This document shows, in pieces, positions 35,800 to 45,005 of a DNA stretch of 64,000 bases. Origin of the DNA: Mucilaginibacter sp. JRF (GTDB taxonomy: Bacteria > Bacteroidota > Bacteroidia > Sphingobacteriales > Sphingobacteriaceae). The position numbers and the translations under genes were made by a program. Under the pieces are notes generated by a model. That model made no database searches and was not told the origin of the DNA. It saw only the letters and a list, made by a program, of their open reading frames with translations. The stretch's first letter is position 1. Every line of letters starts with the position of its first letter. The stretch spans positions 1 through 64,000 of the forward strand of contig NZ_JADFBY010000011.1 in assembly GCF_015223065.1 (NCBI RefSeq), in the 5' to 3' direction.

Positions 35800-37461
35800 T
35801 TATGCCGATAGTAATACCGGATTTATACTATTCTTTATTTGCTCAGTATCCTGATAGTTATCTAAGCGCTGCCTGATGTGCGCTCGTAAAGCATCGTCAT
35901 ACCGGCGCTCAACAGGATGAATCCAATACGCGTTTTCGGTAGCAAAACATTGCCCGGCATCATCCAAAGTATAGGTTTGGCGGTACTGCACATAGTTGTG
36001 CGAGCATGGGTTTTGCACAATATCATACCCCAACAAATTAACCAGCGTGGGTAGGATGATCTCCTCGGTAGCCCATATCTGGGTATGTTGCATGATGCGT
36101 TTCAGAATTTCGTTCTCCTTAAAAAGCTTAACCAGATCGGCACAAGCCGCAGAGGTAAATACGGTTGATGGCCAAAAAGTCCAATGCACAAACTGCGCCC
36201 GGCCATAGGTAAGGGTATTGAACAACGGCTCCCACAGATCGTACTCTCTAAATGCCTGTATCGACGTAAAAACATCCGTATCATAATAGGTTATCCGCTC
36301 CGGCCGATTTGATAGCATGCCCGCGTTATTATTTCCGGACAAATAATCGCATATAAAATCGCCGTAACCGCTACAAACACTCAACTGGTCTGAGTCAACT
36401 ATGGTGAATGCCTCAAAATCAAAGTTCGCGATAGCATATTCCATACAATCAAGCGCGGCCGTATGCAAATACCCATGCTGCATGGGTTGCGGCGTCGGGT
36501 GAAAGCACGCGTTATATTTTTCGAATGGGAAATCGCTCCCGCTCATATCAAAATCGCTCCCCCCGTTATATATTATTATTGCCGATGACGGATCATTATG
36601 ATACAGGTTAAGAACCAGATCAATAACGCATTCCTCACTCTCGTGTATCAGGCAGGCGTTTATGTTTCTGACGCTTTGTTTTACATCTGCCTTTTCTACC
36701 AATGTTTTGGTTTGCCTTTGGGGGATAATTGGTTTATGATAACGCGCCCAATCATCCTGCATAATTGCTTCCAGTTGTGCTAAGGGATATGGCTTCCACC
36801 ATTCATTATCGGTTTGCTTGGGGCTGGCATTTTTATCGTGTATCATGTGCACGGCAATGGTGGCATCGCTTAACACAGTGATATACTCAGGCCGGGTATT
36901 CCATACAAACAGGCCATCCATGCCTACATCTATCTCGGCATAACTATTAATGCTCCAAAGCTCGCGGGTATAACATAACGAACTGCCCAGCAACCATACC
37001 CGCTGATCGGCCGGGTAGGTATATTCATATCCCGCTTTGCGGCGCGTATCGTAATACAATAAATTATTTATGCCGCATAGTTGGGTGCCATTATTTAGTA
37101 ACTCGTTAACCTGGTACTCCAAGCGGTGGGGCGCATACCAATCATCATCATCCCAGTTGGCTATTATATCGCCCTTGGCCATAGTGCAGGCCATATTCAG
37201 TTTTTTACCCAAACTGGTTTTGGTATGCAGGCGTACGTAGTTAATCAGTTCGCTGTCAGGTAAAAGGTCGGCTATACTATCGCTGCCATCATCAATTATT
37301 ATCAACTCCTTATTAATATATGTTTGCCTTAAAAAATAAGTTATAGCATTAGGGATAAACTCACGCCTGTTGTAAGTTGGCATTATACACGAAACAAGTG
37401 GTTGATTATGCTTGTCCATAAGTTCAAATAAATTTTGGCGAAACCAGGGCGTGGCAGTCAA
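35800..37461 (-). CDS. Two-domain glycosyltransferase (GT2 plus second GT-A-like domain)
   Basis: 553 aa. The N-terminal GT2 domain (about 18-235) has PLVSCIMPTYNRREFIPNAI, ELIIIDDGSDS and the metal-binding NWDDDDWYAPHRL. The second half (about 265-540) has its own alpha/beta start (INACLIHESEECVIDLVLNL) and a DXD-like VDSDQLSV, which suggests a second GT-A-type domain rather than a receptor tail. It is the first gene of the 20-gene eCIS operon. The start could also be the ATG at 37419 (MDKHNQPLVSC), 14 codons in. The enzyme probably builds a short glycan that the next two genes extend and methylate. Confidence 0.85.
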   Translation of the reverse strand: MTATPWFRQNLFELMDKHNQPLVSCIMPTYNRREFIPNAITYFLRQTYINKELIIIDDGSDSIADLLPDSELINYVRLHTKTSLGKKLNMACTMAKGDIIANWDDDDWYAPHRLEYQVNELLNNGTQLCGINNLLYYDTRRKAGYEYTYPADQRVWLLGSSLCYTRELWSINSYAEIDVGMDGLFVWNTRPEYITVLSDATIAVHMIHDKNASPKQTDNEWWKPYPLAQLEAIMQDDWARYHKPIIPQRQTKTLVEKADVKQSVRNINACLIHESEECVIDLVLNLYHNDPSSAIIIYNGGSDFDMSGSDFPFEKYNACFHPTPQPMQHGYLHTAALDCMEYAIANFDFEAFTIVDSDQLSVCSGYGDFICDYLSGNNNAGMLSNRPERITYYDTDVFTSIQAFREYDLWEPLFNTLTYGRAQFVHWTFWPSTVFTSAACADLVKLFKENEILKRIMQHTQIWATEEIILPTLVNLLGYDIVQNPCSHNYVQYRQTYTLDDAGQCFATENAYWIHPVERRYDDALRAHIRQRLDNYQDTEQIKNSINPVLLSA

Positions 37462-37666
37462 AAACGTTCACAACCGGCAAAAGCTTCGCTACTCTCACTT
37501 ACATGAGCCTGACTTTTAAGAAAATAATATCAAACTAAAAACCATTGCCCGTTAGGGCGGTGCCATTTATAAAACTCAAAAAAAATTGAGGAACTTGATT
37601 TATACAATTTAGGTAAGAACGTGAATTGGGGTATTCAACTATGGTAAAACTCACCAATATTTAAAT

Positions 37667-37700
37667 GCATAACAATAGCTATTTGTAGCTATTGTTATGC
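37667..37700. repeat. Perfect palindrome, 15-bp arms, between eCIS operon and NHL genes
   Basis: GCATAACAATAGCTA (37667-37681), a four-base loop TTTG, and its exact reverse complement (37686-37700). It lies in the 415-bp divergent region 37462-37876, about 205 bp before the first eCIS-operon gene and 176 bp before the NHL lipoprotein. No T-tract follows on either strand, so it is not a usual terminator. An operator, a processed leader hairpin or a mobile hairpin unit are possible. A smaller stem TGAGCA/TGCTCA lies near 37751-37776. I see no consensus promoter for the minus-strand operon in this gap. Confidence 0.85.
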
Positions 37701-37850
37701 TTAAAGCATTATATGATTGTGCATATTATCACTGTAAATAATATGATAAATGAGCAGTAAAAAGAAAAATTGCTCAGTTACGATTTCCCAGTTATGGGAC
37801 AAGAAATGTACATGCGTTAATAAGGTATTTATATCATAAATAATAATTAG

Positions 37851-37858
37851 TCACTTTG
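37851..37858 (+). promoter_or_regulatory. Possible -7 element of the NHL gene pair
   Basis: TCACTTTG differs from the TAnnTTTG consensus at one position and lies 18 bp before the chosen ATG at 37877. No TTG sits at the right -33 distance, so the call is weak. Confidence 0.35.
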
Positions 37859-37876
37859 CTATATAAACCTATAGTA

Positions 37877-38938
37877 ATGAGAGCGCACACCTACCAACTG
37901 CTCATCTGCGGATTATTTATCGCTTTATCATCATGCAGAAAAGAACCTGCCATACAGGGTTCAAACAGTAACCCGTCTACCGAAAGCGACGATCAGCTAA
38001 AAATCACCTCTGTTAATGAGGATTATCTGCCACTCACGGTTAAAACCATCGCCGGCAAGCGTAATGTAAAGGGCTACCTTGATGGTACCGGCGACGCGGC
38101 CTTGTTTAACGGCAGCTGGGGCATTGAGCTTACTGATGACGGTAACCTTTACGTGGCCGATATATTTAACAATAAAATACGCAAGATAACGCCCGACGGT
38201 GTAGTTACAACGGTTAAAATACCGCTTAGGCCCGACCGTACATCGCTACGAAATCCGGCCGTGATCAAAATAGCCAAGGATGGTACCATGAACATTTTGG
38301 CGCTGGAGTATACCTACAATTTTAAATACAGAGTTTGGATAGTTAAGCCCAATGGCGAGCTATATAACCCTGAGATAAAAAGCAATGAATTTTTTGTTGA
38401 CATGGGTAAAGATCCTTATGAAGATAACTACTGGATATGCGGAGCCCAAACCACGGGTAATGGGAGCGCCCGCGGGCTTATAGCTAAATTTTTGACTGTT
38501 AATGATACGCTGGGTACAAATCCCTACAGCCCTGACAATAACCAAATTGTTGACCCTCAATATCCATCAATCACTGGTATTTTTTGCGGATATAACGGGG
38601 TTAAGTACCTGGTAGTAAACCAGCGGTATATTTATAAACTTACCAAATCGGGCGAGTTTAAGCGGATATTTATAAACTATAATTTTAGAGGCATATACAG
38701 TATTATAGCCAATAAGGATAGTCGCACGGTATATGTGGCCGATGACGGACGCATCCTTGCCATATCAAATAATCACTTGCAATTTTTGGTAGGCCCGCGC
38801 GCGCCTTATGATGGCCGCGATGGTGTAGGCAGCAGCGCGGATGTAAGGGCACACCACATGGTTTTATCTAAGGATGAAAACACGCTGTACTTTACTGATT
38901 ACAGCCATTATACCATTCGTAAAATATTGCTGAAGTAA
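37877..38938 (+). CDS. NHL-repeat beta-propeller lipoprotein A
   Basis: 353 aa from the ATG at 37877, chosen over the frame start at 37856 because it gives a clean lipoprotein signal ending ALSSC (C20). The mature protein carries NHL-type propeller blades: GDAALFNGSWGIELTDDGNL, YVADIFNNKIRKITPDGVV, and a closing blade TLYFTDYSHYTIRKILLK. Such lipoproteins bind ligands or partners at the outer membrane; none is known here. It is followed 21 bp later by a homologous gene. It is divergent from the eCIS operon across the palindrome region, so a functional link is possible but not shown. Confidence 0.8.
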   Translation: MRAHTYQLLICGLFIALSSCRKEPAIQGSNSNPSTESDDQLKITSVNEDYLPLTVKTIAGKRNVKGYLDGTGDAALFNGSWGIELTDDGNLYVADIFNNKIRKITPDGVVTTVKIPLRPDRTSLRNPAVIKIAKDGTMNILALEYTYNFKYRVWIVKPNGELYNPEIKSNEFFVDMGKDPYEDNYWICGAQTTGNGSARGLIAKFLTVNDTLGTNPYSPDNNQIVDPQYPSITGIFCGYNGVKYLVVNQRYIYKLTKSGEFKRIFINYNFRGIYSIIANKDSRTVYVADDGRILAISNNHLQFLVGPRAPYDGRDGVGSSADVRAHHMVLSKDENTLYFTDYSHYTIRKILLK

Positions 38939-38959
38939 CGATACTTTAAACCTACCATC

Positions 38960-40006
38960 ATGAAAAACAAAAGCTATACCTTGATCGCCCTGGCATTGAT
39001 CATCTCAGTATTTCAGGCTTGCAAAAAAGAAAGCCCTGTATCTGAATCTATTAATGCTGAAAAACTTGCAAGCCAAACCCGTGCATCTGTAAGTGATAAT
39101 TACGTGGTAAGCACATTTTTTGAAGGATACCCCGCACTTGATAATGCTTTCAGGTTATGCCGTTCAGCTAATGGCACATTATATGCAAGCTCGGCTTTTG
39201 CTAACAAAATTTATAAGATAACCACTAATGCTGTGGTTTCTGATCAGGCAATACTACCAGCCGGCAGTAATGTAATAGGTGTAAAGGCAGGGGAAAGTGG
39301 CACCACCTATGCGGCTTTGTATGCAGAAAACAGAGTTGTTAAGATAGATAGAAATGGTGTTATAACTACAGTTCCGGTAAGTTTAGCTCTTAAAAATCCG
39401 GCAGATGTAGCCATTGGACCCGATAGTACACTTTACATATGCGATGCAGGAAACAAACGCATTGTTAAAGTAACACCATCGGGTACTGCAACCGTTTTGG
39501 CCGGTAAAACCGGGGTTGCAGGTACCGCTGACGGAAAAGGTGCAAATGCACGCTTTATATTCGCCATAAATATTCGTTACGCATCTGACAATACATTATG
39601 GGTTACAGATGTTGACCCCGTATCACACGCTCCCGGAAAAACATTACGCAAAATTACGCTCGATGGAACTGTGACTACTTTTTTCACGGTTCCATCAAGC
39701 GGCGTACAAACCGGTATTGTTGATTTCGCACCTGCCAAGCGCGATAAAAACTTTAACGTATCATCTCGTGTAAACTTTTTTGTAGTTACAAGCAATGTTC
39801 CTTCATCCGGAGGGCTTGAGCATAAAATCAGTCATTTAAGTTTTGATGGAACAGAAACTACGATTGTACCATTTAATAGCGGTGAGTATACAGATGGCCC
39901 TGCTGGTCAGGCTATATTTGGCGCTCCACAAGGTATAGCTGTTACACCGGAAGCCATATTTGTTACAGACGGTTCAAAGATCAGGAAGATCAGTAAAAAA
40001 CTTTAA
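38960..40006 (+). CDS. NHL-repeat beta-propeller lipoprotein B
   Basis: 348 aa. The signal MKNKSYTLIALALIISVFQAC has lipobox Cys C21. NHL blades are visible: NPADVAIGPDSTLYICDAGN, KRIVKVTPSGTATVLAG, GQAIFGAPQGIAVTPEAIF and a final VTDGSKIRKISKKL. It is a diverged paralogue of the gene 21 bp upstream, with which it forms an operon. No transmembrane or enzymatic motif is present. A 183-bp gap with its own operator separates it from the heme-uptake genes downstream, so I do not place it in that locus. Confidence 0.82.
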   Translation: MKNKSYTLIALALIISVFQACKKESPVSESINAEKLASQTRASVSDNYVVSTFFEGYPALDNAFRLCRSANGTLYASSAFANKIYKITTNAVVSDQAILPAGSNVIGVKAGESGTTYAALYAENRVVKIDRNGVITTVPVSLALKNPADVAIGPDSTLYICDAGNKRIVKVTPSGTATVLAGKTGVAGTADGKGANARFIFAINIRYASDNTLWVTDVDPVSHAPGKTLRKITLDGTVTTFFTVPSSGVQTGIVDFAPAKRDKNFNVSSRVNFFVVTSNVPSSGGLEHKISHLSFDGTETTIVPFNSGEYTDGPAGQAIFGAPQGIAVTPEAIFVTDGSKIRKISKKL

Positions 40007-40173
40007 GTTGTATTTTACAATTATTTAAACAAATAGATGTTTAACCACCAAAAAGGCAATTTACAAGCATTTTTAAGCGTAACATTTACACTACACTCCC
40101 GATTTCGTTACATTTAATCCCTCTCGCGTTGGTAAGATTAAGTTAAAATAACACACTTTTGCGGCGTTATATA

Positions 40174-40188
40174 TATTTAGTCTAAATA
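40174..40188. promoter_or_regulatory. 7-1-7 palindrome before the HmuR-like gene (metalloregulator site)
   Basis: TATTTAG-T-CTAAATA, a perfect 7-1-7 palindrome ending 1 bp before the ATG at 40190. A weak -7-like CACTTTTG lies about 20 bp upstream. Sites of this form before TonB receptor genes fit an iron-responsive repressor of Fur or DtxR type in Bacteroidetes. Which regulator binds is inference. Confidence 0.6.
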
Positions 40189-40189
40189 A

Positions 40190-42445
40190 ATGTATCCCAG
40201 ATTAATTTTTACGCTCATAGCGTTTTGTGTATTTATCAGCACGTCGATCGCCCAAAACAATAAGGGTAATATTACAGGCAAAGTTTTAACTAATGATGGT
40301 AATCCGGCTCCGGGTATCACCATAAAACTGCTTAATACATCAACCACCACAACATCGCAGGCCGATGGGAATTATTCAATCAATACTTCCCCGGGTAGAT
40401 ACACCATACAATTTAGCGCAGTAGGTTTAACAACAAAACAAATTGATGTTGAGCTTAACGGCGAAACAACGCGTGTGGCCGATGTGGTTTTAGAGATCAA
40501 CTCGTTCGATCTGAAAGATGTGGTTGTAACCGGCCAGTACGCGCCGCAATCCCTTAAGAATTCGGTGTACATGGTGCGCACCGTAAGCAGCGAACAGATA
40601 CGCTTGCGTAATGCCACTAAAATACAAGAAGTATTGAGCGATCAGCTGGGTTTCAGGTTTAGTAATGATCTTACGCTGGGTACTGCGGATGTTTCCATGA
40701 TGGGCGTTTCAGGCCAGCGGGTTAAGATATTATTGGATGGTGTGCCGATACTTGATCGTGGTGAAACACGCGAGGGTTTGAACCAGATCGACATTAACAC
40801 TATTGATCATGTGGAGATAGTGGATGGCCCCATGTCGGTAAGTTATGGTACCGATGCTTTAGGTGGCGTTATCAACCTGATCACTAAAAAATCAAAGGGC
40901 GATCAATTATCTATCCATGCCCGTGTGCAGGAAGAAACCGCCGGAAAGAAATACGACGCATTCCAAAACAGCGGTACGCATTACGAAAATGTAGGTTTGA
41001 ACTGGAACCACAAAAGTTGGGAGTTTGGCGGTAATTTTAGTCGCAACAACTTTGATGGCGCCACATTAGGCTGGATGCCAAAGGATCAATGGCTGGGCAA
41101 TGCCCTGGCAGGCTACCGCACCAATAACCTGCATGTATGGTACAGGTTGGATGGTACTAACGAAACCCTAAAAAACAACGGACCGGTAAACGTGAACACC
41201 GGCATACGTACCGATGCGCATTATATTACCTACCGTTGGATGCATCAGCTACAAGCCGAATGGCTGGTAAACAATAAGCTGAGCATAAACGGCGTAGCTT
41301 CATATACCGACTATAGCCGCAGAACACTTACTACCACCCTGAACACCCTCACCGGCGACAGGCGCTTAACCCTGGGCGCAGGCGAGCAGGATAAGGCCGT
41401 GTTCGATAATAAATTCTTTCGTGCTACGGCGCAGTACTCTTTATCAAAAACGGTATCGTTACAGCCGGGTGTTGAGGTAAACCTTACCGGCAGCAGCGGC
41501 GCGCGTATTAATGGCACCCCTACTATTAATGATTATGCCTTCTTCATCTCGTCAGAAATTCAACCTACTGATGCCATCAGTGTAAGGCCGGGGTTAAGGT
41601 TCATCAAAAACTCGGTTTACGATGCGCCGCCGGTAATACCATCCATCAATACAAAATTTAAACTTAACGATGCCTTTGACCTGCGCCTGGCTTATGCCCG
41701 CGGTTTCCGTTCGCCGGCATTGCGTGAATTGTATTTCAACTTTATTGATGCCAACCACTCCATCAGGGGTAACACCAACTTAAAGGCCGAATATTCAAAC
41801 AGTTTTAACGGTTCGGTAAGCTGGGTAATGGCGGGTGATAACAGGTTTAGCTTACGCTCATCATTAGGCGGCTTTTATAATGATTTTAAGGACCTGATCA
41901 CCATCGGCTATGATCCGGCTGATCCATCAGTGATGATGTATATCAATATTGACAAGGCCAAAACCAAAGGCATTACGTTTAATAATACCATCAACTTTAA
42001 AAACCTTGAAGCCAGGGTTGGCGCAGCCTACATCGGCACATATAATAAGCTTGTTGATGATGTAAACAACGAGGCCAAATTTGTTTACTACCCCGAAGTA
42101 AGCAGTACGTTGCTTTACCACTTTACTAAAATTAAGGCTGATGCCAGCTTGTTTTACAAATTCAATGGCACGTTACCCACTTACGAGGTAATCACTAATA
42201 CCACTACCGGCGAAAATGATGTCCGCCTGGCCAAACGGTCCGCTTTCAGCATTGCCGATTTCACACTCAATAAGTACATCACCAAAACTATTAATCTATC
42301 GGCAGGGGTTAAAAACCTGTTCAACGTAACCAACGTCAACAATACATCAACCAATACCGATGGGGCGCACAGTACAGGTGGCCCGGTGCCAATGGGTTAT
42401 GGCCGGTCGTACTTTTTGGGGCTCAACTTCCAGTTTCATAAATAG
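40190..42445 (+). CDS. HmuR-like TonB-dependent heme/iron receptor
   Basis: 751 aa. The signal peptide (ends SIAQ) is followed by a carboxypeptidase-regulatory-like domain (about 26-100), a plug (about 115-230: EQIRLRNATKIQEVLSDQLG, ILLDGVPILDRGE, VEIVDGPMSVSYGTDALGGV) and a 22-strand-type barrel. The region RGFRSPALRELYF ... GNTNLKAEYS resembles the FRAP-NPNL box of heme receptors. The next gene encodes an HmuY-type lipoprotein, the usual heme-binding partner of HmuR in Bacteroidetes, which makes heme the best-supported substrate. Expression is probably iron-controlled through the palindrome at the start codon. Confidence 0.85.
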   Translation: MYPRLIFTLIAFCVFISTSIAQNNKGNITGKVLTNDGNPAPGITIKLLNTSTTTTSQADGNYSINTSPGRYTIQFSAVGLTTKQIDVELNGETTRVADVVLEINSFDLKDVVVTGQYAPQSLKNSVYMVRTVSSEQIRLRNATKIQEVLSDQLGFRFSNDLTLGTADVSMMGVSGQRVKILLDGVPILDRGETREGLNQIDINTIDHVEIVDGPMSVSYGTDALGGVINLITKKSKGDQLSIHARVQEETAGKKYDAFQNSGTHYENVGLNWNHKSWEFGGNFSRNNFDGATLGWMPKDQWLGNALAGYRTNNLHVWYRLDGTNETLKNNGPVNVNTGIRTDAHYITYRWMHQLQAEWLVNNKLSINGVASYTDYSRRTLTTTLNTLTGDRRLTLGAGEQDKAVFDNKFFRATAQYSLSKTVSLQPGVEVNLTGSSGARINGTPTINDYAFFISSEIQPTDAISVRPGLRFIKNSVYDAPPVIPSINTKFKLNDAFDLRLAYARGFRSPALRELYFNFIDANHSIRGNTNLKAEYSNSFNGSVSWVMAGDNRFSLRSSLGGFYNDFKDLITIGYDPADPSVMMYINIDKAKTKGITFNNTINFKNLEARVGAAYIGTYNKLVDDVNNEAKFVYYPEVSSTLLYHFTKIKADASLFYKFNGTLPTYEVITNTTTGENDVRLAKRSAFSIADFTLNKYITKTINLSAGVKNLFNVTNVNNTSTNTDGAHSTGGPVPMGYGRSYFLGLNFQFHK

Positions 42446-42486
42446 CGCATTAATCTTCAATTAAATCATAAAACAACAAACAAACG

Positions 42487-43848
42487 ATGAAAAAAATCCT
42501 ATACATGATGTTAGGTTTGGCGCTTTTAACCAGCGCTTGCTCAAAGGATGATCCGGCTGCTCCGGATAATTTGATCAACTTTTCGGCCTCAACACAAGGT
42601 ATCGAATCAACCAGTACATCTGCCGATGTTACCCTTACCTTAAGCAGAGCTGCTGACGTAGCCGTACCGGTAACCATTAACCTGGTAACTACAGGCGTAA
42701 CTTACGGTACTGAATTTACAACTACCCCGGCTGCTACAAACAACGCTATCACCGTAACCGTACCGGCAGGTAGCAACACCGTATCATTCAAAATAAATAA
42801 AGCCGAAGGCCTTTTCCTTAACGGTGGCGAATCAGTAACCTTTAACATAGCTACAGCGGGCAGCCCGATATTGGTTGGTGCAACAAACAGCACAAAGGTT
42901 AGCTTTGCCGCTATAACATCTGATGGCACTACCCTCACCCTTAACGGTGGTGAAGGTGGCGCGGCAGCGGTTAATTCTGTTTTTGTAGACCTTAGCGCTA
43001 ACAAACAAACATCAGTATTACGTAACAGCTGGGATCTGGGTTTTTACGCCGGTGACGATTTCAGGGTGATCATCAACAACACTACCGCTGCATCAGTTAT
43101 CGCGGTTGATAAAACCGACCTTACCCAGGTTTCAGAAAGCGATATCACTATCAGCAACCTTAATTTAGGTTACGGTCAGGGTTCTTTCAGCATTATTGAT
43201 GATGTTAACGGCGACCTTACCAAAACCGCTATCCCACAAGTATCAGCAACAGATGCCGAGAACAAAGTATACGTTATTAACCGTGTAGGCGGCTCAGCAA
43301 CAACATCACCGGCTGCCGATCTGTATAAAATACGTGTACTACGCGCAAACGGTGGCTACAGCCTGCAATACGCTAAACTGAATGAAACTACATTCAAAAC
43401 CATCAGTATAGCTAAAAATTCAACCTTTAATTTTAACTACGTATCATTTGAAAAAGGTGCCGAAGTTGAGGTTGAACCAACCAAAGATCACTGGGATATG
43501 CAATGGACTTACAGCATTTACTACACCGGTACAATCCCTTATGCTTTCTCTGATCTGGTATTTACCAACAGCTTAGGCGGCATAACATCAGCCGAAGTAT
43601 TGACCAGTACTGTTAGTTACGATGCTTACGCATCGGCCAATGTTGCTACCACTACATTTACTACCAGCCGTAACACTATGGGTTCGGCATGGAGAGCTAC
43701 CACAGGTACCGTTGGTGTAAAAACTGATCGTTTTTATGTAATTAAAGATGCCGCGGGCAACGTATACAAACTGAAATTCAACAGCTTTACCACTCAGGAT
43801 GGTGGTACTCGCGGTTATCCGGTTATTCAATACGCTTTGGTGAAATAA
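42487..43848 (+). CDS. HmuY-family heme-binding lipoprotein
   Basis: 453 aa. The signal ends LTSAC (lipid Cys C18). Residues about 30-145 form a Calx-beta-like/Ig-like domain (LTLSRAADVAVPVTINLVTT). The C-terminal about 290 residues are HmuY-like: NSVFVDLSANKQTSVLRNSW followed by DLGFYAG, VEPTKDHWDMQWTY, and the end block KLKFNSFTTQDGGTRGYPVI. HmuY proteins capture heme at the cell surface and pass it to HmuR, encoded 41 bp upstream. The extra N-terminal beta domain makes it about twice the length of Porphyromonas HmuY and may act as a stalk. Confidence 0.88.
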   Translation: MKKILYMMLGLALLTSACSKDDPAAPDNLINFSASTQGIESTSTSADVTLTLSRAADVAVPVTINLVTTGVTYGTEFTTTPAATNNAITVTVPAGSNTVSFKINKAEGLFLNGGESVTFNIATAGSPILVGATNSTKVSFAAITSDGTTLTLNGGEGGAAAVNSVFVDLSANKQTSVLRNSWDLGFYAGDDFRVIINNTTAASVIAVDKTDLTQVSESDITISNLNLGYGQGSFSIIDDVNGDLTKTAIPQVSATDAENKVYVINRVGGSATTSPAADLYKIRVLRANGGYSLQYAKLNETTFKTISIAKNSTFNFNYVSFEKGAEVEVEPTKDHWDMQWTYSIYYTGTIPYAFSDLVFTNSLGGITSAEVLTSTVSYDAYASANVATTTFTTSRNTMGSAWRATTGTVGVKTDRFYVIKDAAGNVYKLKFNSFTTQDGGTRGYPVIQYALVK

Positions 43849-43872
43849 GCATCATATTAAATAAATACTTAC

Positions 43873-43916
43873 ACCCAATAAGCAGCTTAATTATTAACGC
43901 TGCTTATTGGGTTTTA
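43873..43916 (+). terminator. Intrinsic terminator after the HmuY gene
   Basis: A 14-bp perfect stem ACCCAATAAGCAGC / GCTGCTTATTGGGT with a 12-base loop, followed by TTTTA. It ends the heme-uptake operon and separates it from the AraC gene. Confidence 0.85.
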
Positions 43917-43968
43917 TACATTTTACATAAGCCACTGTGCAAAGGCTTTACAAAACAGGTTGTACCGC

Positions 43969-44919
43969 ATGCATATCAATATCTTTTCGCCGGATAGTAA
44001 ACTTTCCCTAAATGAGCATAACGCCCCCTCGAAGGAGTCGGACCTGGTTAATATACGGTCTGAACTGGCAGGAACATGGGGCGCCATGACATCGAACACC
44101 TATTGGTTCAGCAACTTTTGCCTGATAGTAAGCGAATTTGATTTGAATAACGATACCGTTTTTAGCATTGAGATGGATGATTTTGCCTGGCAAACAAGCT
44201 TTGTAATTGAGGGGGGCTTAACTGTTATATCTCAAACAGCAGCGCTAAAATGGCAATGCAACAGGGCCGATGGTAATTACAATCGCACCTTTAACGCTAA
44301 GGCCAGCATTGCGCATAATACCAAAATATTCAGCATTGTGGTTACCAAACAATCCGTGGCGAGGTTGTGGGGCGATGGCATCAATCTATCGGCACAACAG
44401 TATGATAAACAGATGTTTACCCTGGTTGAAAAGGATTCGTCCCTCAGTAATAAAATCAATATACTGCTTGAATACTTAACATCAAATGATCATGCTCCTA
44501 ACCTAAAAAGAGCCATCAGCGAAGAAAAGGTGCTGGAGATCATGGCCATGAAACTGCATTTTAACCTGAACGTGGCCGATAAGTCGGCAGCCTTTAAGCT
44601 AACCCGCGAGGATATAGCCAAGCTTTACCAGGCCAGGCAATTGGTGGAGAGTAATATAAAAACACCATTCTCTATACTGGCACTATCTAAAAAGATAGGC
44701 CTGAATGATTTTAAGCTTAAAAAAGGCTTTAAGGAATATTTTGGCAATACTGTTTTTGGATACCTGAACAACATACGCATGGAAACCGCCTACAAGCTGC
44801 TAAGCAACGGCAAAAGTGTTACCGAGGTAGCTACCACCGTTGGATACAAAAATCCGCATCATTTCGCGGCTGCCTTTAAAAAGAGTTACCAGGTATCGCC
44901 CAGCAAAATACGGATGTAG
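43969..44919 (+). CDS. AraC-family transcriptional regulator
   Basis: 316 aa from the ATG at 43969; the frame also has a TTG at 43960. The C-terminal AraC domain carries both helix-turn-helix units: FSILALSKKIGLNDFKLKKG and VTEVATTVGYKNPHHFAAAF, ending KKSYQVSPSKIRM. The N-terminal domain is a beta-rich sensor without a recognisable ligand motif, of the type seen in PchR-like iron/siderophore regulators. It directly follows the heme-uptake operon but behind a terminator, so it has its own transcript. Control of the HmuRY genes is plausible, not shown. Confidence 0.88.
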   Translation: MHINIFSPDSKLSLNEHNAPSKESDLVNIRSELAGTWGAMTSNTYWFSNFCLIVSEFDLNNDTVFSIEMDDFAWQTSFVIEGGLTVISQTAALKWQCNRADGNYNRTFNAKASIAHNTKIFSIVVTKQSVARLWGDGINLSAQQYDKQMFTLVEKDSSLSNKINILLEYLTSNDHAPNLKRAISEEKVLEIMAMKLHFNLNVADKSAAFKLTREDIAKLYQARQLVESNIKTPFSILALSKKIGLNDFKLKKGFKEYFGNTVFGYLNNIRMETAYKLLSNGKSVTEVATTVGYKNPHHFAAAFKKSYQVSPSKIRM

Positions 44920-45005
44920 GCATTGCTACTTATTTAATATTTGTTTAACAATTGGTTAGTATATTTAAATAATCAACTGGCTGTTAACACCTTAAATAAA
45001 ACGCC

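Noticed and set aside
12421..37461. Prophage or type VI secretion system
   Set aside because: No capsid, portal, terminase, integrase or T6SS membrane-complex genes; presence of Pvc16, DUF5908, tape-measure and AAA+ genes fits eCIS.
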